A stretch of DNA of 64,000 nucleotides from Roseovarius halotolerans (GTDB lineage Bacteria > Pseudomonadota > Alphaproteobacteria > Rhodobacterales > Rhodobacteraceae). Shown in pieces: positions 57,817-64,000 of the stretch; the first letter of the stretch is position 1, and the number at the start of each line of letters is the position of its first letter. The translations under genes were made by a program, and so were the position numbers. The stretch is taken from the NCBI RefSeq assembly GCF_900172255.1, contig NZ_FWFU01000001.1, forward strand, positions 682,001 through 746,000, in the 5' to 3' direction. Below the pieces are notes generated by a model. The model ran no database searches, was not told the origin of the DNA, and was given only the letters and a program-made list of their open reading frames with translations.

Positions 57817-59045
57817 TGGCCCAACTCCTCGTAGCTTGGGTTCACCTTGACCCCGTCATTCACGTATTCCTGACCGATCACGATGACATTTGCCTGATCG
57901 GGCAGGCCGGTGACCCAGACGCCGTTGGCGGTATCTCGCATCAGTTTGACCGGGGTGAAGACGGCTTCGCTTTCGTCGGTGACAAGGCGCACGCCAAGCG
58001 CGCCCTCGTCGTTGAGGGTCAGCGCCGATTGGGGCAGCAGATGCGCAGGGGTGCCATCGGCGGAGATGACGATCTCGGCGGTTTGCCCGTCGCGCAGCGC
58101 CAAATCGGGATTGTCGACGCGAATCTCGACCCGGAATGTGCGCGTGGTCTGATCGGCTTGCCGGGACAGGAAGGTGACCTTGCCGCGAACGGTTCCGCCT
58201 GATGCAAGCTCGGCTTCGGCAGGTGCGCCGAGATTGATCCGGTCGACCTCGGTTTCGGGCACGAACCCGACAAGGATCGCCGGATCGAGCTGTATCACCG
58301 TGGCGCAGAGCGCGCCGGGTTGCAGCAGGCTTCCCAACTCGGCGGAGTCGCTTTCCAGAAGGCCGCCAAAGGGAGCGCTAATGGTAAGGCGCTCGATTTC
58401 CTTTTGCGCGGCGGCGACAGCGGCCTGTGCGGCCTCGATCTGGGCGCTGGCGCCCTCAAGGCCGCTGCGCGCGGTTTCTACAGCGGCTTCAGCGGAGCGC
58501 AGGGTTGCGCGCGTTGAGGCCAGCCGGGTCTGCGACGCGAAGCCGTCCTCGGACAGTCGCGCGGCGGCGTTCTCGTTGATCCGCGCCTCTTCAAGACGCG
58601 AGCGCGCCTCCTCGACGCGGGCGCGCGCCTCTGGCACGCTGGCGCGGGCGGCGTTCAGGCGCGATTTCGCCTCGGTCAGGGCGGCTTCGCGCGTGCCGGG
58701 ATCCAATTTGCAAAGCACCTGGCCTTCGTCGACGAAATTGCCTTTGCGCAGCGGTTCCGAGATCACCTGTCCCGAGGTTTCTGCACGCAGATCGACCTGC
58801 CGGTAGGCCTCGGTCTGACCGCGCAGGATCACCGCGCTGTCGATGCCGCGCGCAGTCGACTTGACCGCGACGACGCCGACCACAGGGGCGTCGTCGGCCG
58901 ACTCGTCGGTCGCTGCCGCGCTATCCTGTGCCGCTTGGGGTTGTTCGGATTCGGAAGGTGACCCGGTCAGGCGATCGCGCTCGAAAACGAACACGTAAAT
59001 CAACCCGGTGACCAGGATTGCGGCCAGAATCGGGAAAAGTCGCAT
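57813..59045 (-). CDS. RND efflux periplasmic adaptor (membrane fusion protein)
   Basis: A 410-residue adaptor. An N-terminal anchor helix (about 4-20), a lipoyl-type half (RQVDLRAETSGQVISEPLRKGNFVDEGQVL), a long coiled hairpin (about 115-200, Ala/Glu/Arg-rich) and a beta barrel (GSLLQPGALCATVIQLD) are all present. The start at 59045 has AAGGGA upstream; the longer frame to 59108 has no site. It bridges the RND pump to an outer-membrane channel. Confidence 0.92.
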   Translation of the reverse strand: MRLFPILAAILVTGLIYVFVFERDRLTGSPSESEQPQAAQDSAAATDESADDAPVVGVVAVKSTARGIDSAVILRGQTEAYRQVDLRAETSGQVISEPLRKGNFVDEGQVLCKLDPGTREAALTEAKSRLNAARASVPEARARVEEARSRLEEARINENAAARLSEDGFASQTRLASTRATLRSAEAAVETARSGLEGASAQIEAAQAAVAAAQKEIERLTISAPFGGLLESDSAELGSLLQPGALCATVIQLDPAILVGFVPETEVDRINLGAPAEAELASGGTVRGKVTFLSRQADQTTRTFRVEIRVDNPDLALRDGQTAEIVISADGTPAHLLPQSALTLNDEGALGVRLVTDESEAVFTPVKLMRDTANGVWVTGLPDQANVIVIGQEYVNDGVKVNPSYEELGQ

Positions 59046-59242
59046 CTTTGGTCCCTTCTCGTCGGCCCTGCGGCCGCGCAGAAAAAAGTCGGATCGAACC
59101 GGGTTCATCCGATCAGCTTACTCTAAACTATGTTGTTCAGATTAAACCTTTAGGCTAGCTGCTGCAAGACGGTCGGTTCGCGCCCCTTGGCAGGGCCGGG
59201 TGGACGCGCTAAGAGGGGCCTCAAACGCAAGAGGATCCGGGC

Positions 59243-59908
59243 GTGAGCGACACAGACAGTTTCATCGACGAGGTCACCGAAGAGGTCCGCCGGGACCGCC
59301 TGTTCGCGCTGATGCGACGCTATGGCTGGATTGCGGTCGTCGTCGTGCTGCTGATCGTCGGGGGAACCGCCTGGAACGAATGGCGCAAGCTGCAGGCACG
59401 CGAGACCGCACAGAGCTTTGGTGATGCGCTGATGGCGGGTCTTGGTTCTGGCGAAAGCGATGCACGCGCCGCGGCGCTCTCGTCGGTCGAGGCGCCCAAT
59501 CCGGGGGGCGCCGCGATCCGTGACCTGCTGGCCGCTGCCGAGTCCATGTCAGTCACCCCGCAGGAGGCCGCGAGCCGCCTGTTGGCCCTGGCCGACAGTG
59601 ATGGTGCCGATCCGGTCTACCGCCAGATCGCAATCCTGAAGGCGGTTGCGATGCCGGGTGCCGGTCTGTCGCCCGAGGAGCGGCGCGCCCGGCTAGAGGG
59701 ATTGTCGCTCGGCGACGGGCTGGCGCGGCTTCTTGCGCAAGAGCAGTTGGCCCTGATTGATGTTGAAACCGGCGACACCGAGGCCGCGATCGAGGGCCTT
59801 CAGGCCATCGTTGTCGACGCACAGGCGACGCCGGGCTTGCGTCGAAGGGCGTCACAAGTGATTGTAGCCTTGGGCGGCGAACTGCCTGGCAGCGGCCAGG
59901 GCGAATAG
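59243..59908 (+). CDS. YfgM-like tetratricopeptide membrane protein
   Basis: A 221-residue bitopic protein. A cytoplasmic N-terminus (SFIDEVTEEVRRDRLFALMRRYGW) precedes one helix (about 30-44) and a periplasmic TPR-like region. It lies upstream of bamB and der in the same order as yfgM in many proteobacteria, where YfgM binds SecYEG and PpiD. GTG start at 59243 with GAGGATC before it. Confidence 0.85.
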   Translation: MSDTDSFIDEVTEEVRRDRLFALMRRYGWIAVVVVLLIVGGTAWNEWRKLQARETAQSFGDALMAGLGSGESDARAAALSSVEAPNPGGAAIRDLLAAAESMSVTPQEAASRLLALADSDGADPVYRQIAILKAVAMPGAGLSPEERRARLEGLSLGDGLARLLAQEQLALIDVETGDTEAAIEGLQAIVVDAQATPGLRRRASQVIVALGGELPGSGQGE

Positions 59909-59972
59909 AGAAGGCGCCGCCACCGGGCCAGAACGGCTCGCACGGCATGGGACAAGTGAGGGGGCTTCGGCT

Positions 59973-61298
59973 TTGAAACGACACGGGATTTTTCTGGGGC
60001 TTGCTGCCATCCTGGCCGTCTCCGCCTGTTCCAAGGAAGAGGCGATCCTGCAGGGTGAGCGCGAAGTGATCCGCGAGGTTGCCGAAGACAGCGTCGCGGC
60101 CCCCGATGTGATCGCCCAAGAGAACCGCAGCCAGCCCCTGACGCTGCCCGCGCAGCAGACCAACGCGTCATGGACGCAGGCGATCAGCAGCCCCGAGACG
60201 CGCGTTGCGCATCCGGCGCTTTCGGCTGCGCCCCAGCGTATATGGTCCACCTCGATCGGGTCCGGCGACGGGCGCAAGGTGCGCATCACCGCCGATCCGG
60301 TTGTCGCGGGCGGACGTATCTTCACGCTCGACGCAAGTGCCAAGGTCAGCGCGGTTTCAACCGGCGGCGAGGTGCTCTGGACCCACAGCCTGGTGCCACC
60401 GGGCGAGTCGGCGAGCGACGCCACCGGCGGCGGGCTCGCCTATGGCGCGGGCAAGTTGTTCGTGTCTTCGGGCTTCGGCCTGATGACCGCGCTGGACCCG
60501 GAAACCGGCGCAGAGATCTGGCAGCAGAACCTGCGCGCCACGGGTTCGGGCAGCCCGACCGTATCGGGCGATCTGGTCTATCTCGTCGCGGGAGACGACA
60601 TCGCCTGGGCGCTGGACACCGAGAATGGCCGTATCCGCTGGCAGCTGTCGGCAACGCCCGACATCAACAACGTGATGGGCGGGCCTGCACCTGCCGTAAC
60701 GAGCAAATATGCAATCTTCGCCTTCGGCTCTGGCGAGGTCCAGGGGGCCTTCCGTCAGGGTGGGCTGCGGCTGTGGGATTCGCAGATTGCCGGTCAGCGG
60801 CGGGGGTATGCCCATGCACGCGTGGGCGATATCACCGGCGATCCCGTGGTCTGGAACGAGCGGGTCTTTGTTGGCAGTCATTCGGGCCGCATGGTCGCGC
60901 TTGGCCTGGCCAACGGCGAGCGGCTGTGGACCGCGCATCAGGGGCCGCTCAACCCGGTCTGGCCGGCGGGTGATTCGATCTTCATGGTGTCGGATCGCAA
61001 CGAGCTGGTCCGCTTGCAGGCGGAAGATGGCGCGCAGGTCTGGGCGGTCAAGATGCCGTTCTTCACCAAAACGAAGCCGCGCCGCCAATCCGAGATATTT
61101 GCCCATCACGGGCCGATCATCGCCGGTGGTCAGCTGATCGTGGCCTCGGGTGACGGGCTGTTGCGGTTCTTCGATCCGGTCTCGGGGGCGCTGCTGCGCA
61201 CCGTCGAGTTGCCGGGCGGCGCGACGACCAACCCGGTGGTGGCTGGCGGGACGCTTTACGTGGTCTCGTCGAACGGTCAATTGCACGCTTTCCGTTAG
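59973..61298 (+). CDS. bamB: BamB-like outer membrane assembly lipoprotein
   Basis: A 441-residue lipoprotein. The signal peptide ends in the lipobox AVSACS (Cys about 20). The rest is an eight-bladed beta propeller of PQQ-type repeats (ALDPETGAEIWQQNL, ALDTENGRIRWQLS). It supports the BAM complex. The start is TTG at 59973, preceded by GAGGGGG; no ATG fits the signal peptide. Confidence 0.92.
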   Translation: MKRHGIFLGLAAILAVSACSKEEAILQGEREVIREVAEDSVAAPDVIAQENRSQPLTLPAQQTNASWTQAISSPETRVAHPALSAAPQRIWSTSIGSGDGRKVRITADPVVAGGRIFTLDASAKVSAVSTGGEVLWTHSLVPPGESASDATGGGLAYGAGKLFVSSGFGLMTALDPETGAEIWQQNLRATGSGSPTVSGDLVYLVAGDDIAWALDTENGRIRWQLSATPDINNVMGGPAPAVTSKYAIFAFGSGEVQGAFRQGGLRLWDSQIAGQRRGYAHARVGDITGDPVVWNERVFVGSHSGRMVALGLANGERLWTAHQGPLNPVWPAGDSIFMVSDRNELVRLQAEDGAQVWAVKMPFFTKTKPRRQSEIFAHHGPIIAGGQLIVASGDGLLRFFDPVSGALLRTVELPGGATTNPVVAGGTLYVVSSNGQLHAFR

Positions 61299-61347
61299 GC
61301 CCGCGATACTGTATCAGGGCGGCTTGATCCGACCCGGAGCCTGAGAC

Positions 61348-62832
61348 ATGAGTTTCACCCTAGCCATCGTGGGGCGCCCCAATGTGGGCAAGTCCACGCT
61401 GTTCAACCGCCTTGTCGGTAAGCGTCTGGCGCTGGTTGACGACCAGCCGGGCGTGACCCGCGACCTGCGCGAGGGCATCGCACGGTTGGGCGATCTGCGC
61501 TTTACCGTGATCGATACCGCAGGCCTCGAGGAGGCCACGGACGAGTCGTTGCAGGGCCGGATGCGCAAGCTGACGGAGCGGGCGGTGGATATGGCAGATG
61601 TGTGCCTGTTCCTGATCGACGCGCGGGCCGGAGTCACGCCGACCGATGAGGTCTTTGCCGACATCCTGCGCAAACGCGCCGATCACGTGATCCTGGGCGC
61701 CAACAAGGCCGAAGGTTCGGCCGCCGATGCGGGCATCTATGAATCCTACGGGCTTGGCCTTGGCGAGCCGGTGCGCCTGTCGGCTGAGCATGGCGAGGGG
61801 CTCAACGACCTGTATGCCCAGCTGATGCCGCTGGCAGATGAATACGAGGAGCGCGCCCGCGCCGAGGCCCCCGAGACCGAGGTCGTTCTCGACGAGGATG
61901 GCGAGGATGCCGAAGGCGAGGGCGAGGCGATCGCATCGCGCACACCGACACCCGAGCGCCCCTTGCAGATGGCCGTGGTCGGGCGCCCGAATGCGGGCAA
62001 ATCCACTCTGATCAACACCATTCTGGGCGAAGACCGCCTGTTGACCGGCCCGGAAGCCGGGATCACCCGCGATGCTATCTCGCTTCAACTGGATTGGGAC
62101 GGGCTGCCGGTAAGGGTGTTCGATACCGCCGGAATGCGCAAGAAATCGCGCGTTCAGGACAAGCTCGAGAAGCTGTCGGTCTCCGATGGGCTGCGCGCGG
62201 TCAAGTTCTCGGAAGTGGTAGTGGTTCTGCTGGATGCCGCGATTCCGTTTGAGAGCCAGGATCTGCGCATCGCCGATCTGGCCGAGCGCGAGGGCCGCGC
62301 GGTGGTGGTGGCGGTCAATAAATGGGACATCGAATCCGAAAAGCAGCAAAAGCTGCGCGATATGCGTGAGGCCTTTGAGCGCCTGTTGCCGCAGCTTCGC
62401 GGCGCGCCGTTGGTCACGGTTTCGGCCAAGACCGGCAAGGGGCTGGACCGGCTGCGTGCCGCCGTCGAGAAGGCCTATGAAATGTGGAACCGCCGCGTGC
62501 CCACGGCGCAGCTCAATCGCTGGCTGGCCGGGATGGTCGAGGCGCACCCGCCGCCTGCGCCCGGCGGACGCCGCATCAAGCTGCGCTACATGACGCAAGC
62601 CAAGACGCGCCCGCCGCATTTCGTGGTGATGTGCTCACATCCCGACAAGCTGCCTGAAAGCTATTCGCGCTACCTGGTCAACGGTCTGCGCGAGGATTTC
62701 GACATGCCCGGTACGCCGATCCGCCTGCATATGCGCTCGCAATCCGACAAGAACCCTTACAAGAGCAAGAAAAAGTCAACGCCCTCGCGGCTGCGCAAGC
62801 ATATTCACGGCAAGAACAACCCTCCGAAGTGA
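61348..62832 (+). CDS. der: GTPase Der (EngA)
   Basis: A 494-residue ribosome-assembly GTPase with two G domains. G1 motifs are GRPNVGKST at 8-16 and GRPNAGKST near 212. DTAG motifs ([18 protein letters not shown]) and the C-terminal KH-like domain are present. An acidic linker (about 175-205) joins the G domains. It follows bamB by 49 bases in the same strand, a common arrangement. Confidence 0.95.
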   Translation: MSFTLAIVGRPNVGKSTLFNRLVGKRLALVDDQPGVTRDLREGIARLGDLRFTVIDTAGLEEATDESLQGRMRKLTERAVDMADVCLFLIDARAGVTPTDEVFADILRKRADHVILGANKAEGSAADAGIYESYGLGLGEPVRLSAEHGEGLNDLYAQLMPLADEYEERARAEAPETEVVLDEDGEDAEGEGEAIASRTPTPERPLQMAVVGRPNAGKSTLINTILGEDRLLTGPEAGITRDAISLQLDWDGLPVRVFDTAGMRKKSRVQDKLEKLSVSDGLRAVKFSEVVVVLLDAAIPFESQDLRIADLAEREGRAVVVAVNKWDIESEKQQKLRDMREAFERLLPQLRGAPLVTVSAKTGKGLDRLRAAVEKAYEMWNRRVPTAQLNRWLAGMVEAHPPPAPGGRRIKLRYMTQAKTRPPHFVVMCSHPDKLPESYSRYLVNGLREDFDMPGTPIRLHMRSQSDKNPYKSKKKSTPSRLRKHIHGKNNPPK

Positions 62833-62862
62833 TGCGAAGGGCGCAGGCGGCGGGCCAAGACG

Positions 62863-63576
62863 TCAGGGTGCGGCGTGGTCCCGCGCGCGGCGCAAGGTCA
62901 GGGTCAGCGCCGCGATGCCCGCGCCGCAGAGCGAAAGCACCGCGATATTGGGCGGCGTGATATTGGCGACGATGATGCCGGTCAAAGCCCAGACCACCGC
63001 CAACGCATATTCCGGCGTATCGGCCCGCCGGATCAGCACGGCCATTGCAAGCACCAGCGCGAGCCCGATGCTCAATAGAGCCGCCACTTGTCCACTCAAG
63101 ATCCCGTGCCCGGCCAGAACGAGGGCGAGCGCCACGCAGGACGCCGCCGTCAGCCAGCCGGCATAAAGCGCGATCGGTGTGCGCAGCCAGATCCTGTCCT
63201 CACGTCCGGCCAGCAACAGCGCGATCAGCGCCGAGATCAGCATCACCCAGATCAGCACCGTGGCCCAGACCGGCGACATCTGCGCCACCGGTATCCATGC
63301 AGCGCCGACGGTCAGGCTGACCAAGAGCGGCCATCGGCTTTGGTCCCAACCCTGCGCTTCGGCGCGCTGCAGAAGCCCGAAGCCCGCCCCCGCGATCAAC
63401 CAGACATAGATCACGCCCCAGATCGCAAAGGCATAGCCCGCAGGCTGGGCAGGCGGATCGTCCTGAGGGATGGGGAACTGGTTCGGCGCAAAGCCGTTGA
63501 AGCCGTCGTTCAGAAGTGGCGACAGGGCAAAGGCCAGGGCGGCGGTCAGGATCAGGATGGCTTTCATACGGGTCAT
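62863..63576 (-). CDS. TspO/MBR-related membrane protein
   Basis: A 237-residue protein with about seven helices. QPAGYAFAIWGVIYVWLIAGAGFGLLQ resembles the TspO/MBR conserved W-x-x-Y region, but the protein is longer than TspO (about 160). It may be one of the tryptophan-rich sensory-like family of roseobacters. No strong ribosome site is visible at 63576, and the ATG at 63567 is also possible. Ligand unknown. Confidence 0.65.
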   Translation of the reverse strand: MTRMKAILILTAALAFALSPLLNDGFNGFAPNQFPIPQDDPPAQPAGYAFAIWGVIYVWLIAGAGFGLLQRAEAQGWDQSRWPLLVSLTVGAAWIPVAQMSPVWATVLIWVMLISALIALLLAGREDRIWLRTPIALYAGWLTAASCVALALVLAGHGILSGQVAALLSIGLALVLAMAVLIRRADTPEYALAVVWALTGIIVANITPPNIAVLSLCGAGIAALTLTLRRARDHAAP

Positions 63577-63724
63577 AGAGATGATCTGGGGCGGAATGCC
63601 GCCGGTTCAATACCTTGGCACAAGCATCGCGCTTGCCAGATGTCTTCGAAAGTTCACATCATTCCATATTGTCGGTGACATCAGATCGGCCCATCTGAAG
63701 TGGGCATGCGGCGGGAGGTCAGCC

Positions 63725-64000
63725 ATGACGATTCGAGAGCACACACGCGCCTACAGCGCCAAGAGCGACCGCCTTGGGGCGCTGTCCCTGCTGGGAACGG
63801 TGATCATCTATCTGACGGCGCTGATCCTTGCCGCCGGCCAGAGCGACCACCCGCTGATCTGCGCGGCGCTGGTGGTGGTTCTCGCGTTCGCATCGGTGCG
63901 CCTTTACGTATTGCAGCATGATTGCGGGCATCACGCCCTTTTCACGTCGAAGCGGATCAACGACGCTGCGGGGCATCTGCTGTCGGTGCCTTCGATGACG
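63725..64000 (+). CDS. Fatty acid desaturase (partial, runs off the right edge)
   Basis: The first 92 codons only. Two hydrophobic helices (about 20-40 and 46-62) precede LQHDCGHHALF near 69-79, the first histidine box (HDCGHH) of membrane fatty acid desaturases. GGGAGG lies upstream of ATG 63725. The later His boxes are outside the window. Confidence 0.85.
   Translation, partial: MTIREHTRAYSAKSDRLGALSLLGTVIIYLTALILAAGQSDHPLICAALVVVLAFASVRLYVLQHDCGHHALFTSKRINDAAGHLLSVPSMT

Overview
The window is GC-rich alphaproteobacterial DNA, best explained as a member of the Rhodobacterales (roseobacter type). The evidence is the core genes on the right: ccmI, ruvX, a soxBDAG sarcosine oxidase operon, a yfgM-like gene followed by bamB and der, and the general protein style. 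No rRNA, intact tRNA or CRISPR array is visible.

Positions 1 to about 37,280 are most of an integrative and conjugative-type element. It enters from beyond the left edge and ends inside the 5' end of dusA. Its tyrosine integrase (36034-37104, minus) is divergent from dusA and is separated from it by a set of ATTTGGTCCA repeats. The element carries two diverged protein-quality-control modules of the kind known as transmissible locus of quality control or locus of heat resistance. Module 1 (43-7786) has an NDUFS4-like protein, HdeD, a ClpK/ClpG disaggregase, three Hsp20 proteins and a divergent FtsH. Module 2 (20322-29530) has three Hsp20 proteins, an HtpX-like protease, FtsH, ClpK/ClpG, a second NDUFS4-like protein and a KefB-type antiporter. 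Between them lie an MFS transporter, a full mating-pore operon (trbB, C, D, E, J, trbK-like, L, F, G, I), a DUF2274 gene and a LysR regulator. No relaxase or coupling protein gene is inside the window.

To the right of module 2 come a family 4 glycosyltransferase with a glycogen-debranching-type glucosidase (29855-33177), and a compact cassette (33220-35628) of a small acidic protein, Hsp20, a third NDUFS4-like protein, an RNA polymerase omega-like protein and an SPW-repeat membrane protein. Heat-shock-type promoter candidates precede clpK of module 1, ftsH of module 2 and this cassette. The island looks like a mobile package that adds chaperones, disaggregases, membrane proteases, ion control and possibly respiratory and transcriptional adaptors.

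From dusA (37224) to the right edge the window is ordinary chromosome: a TSUP transporter, an oxygenase-like protein, DUF1289, ruvX, ccmI, soxBDAG, sodB, a host-attachment-family protein, rarD, a LOG-family protein, a LysM protein, an Atm1-type ABC exporter, an RND efflux pair, the yfgM-bamB-der run, a TspO-like protein and the start of a fatty acid desaturase.
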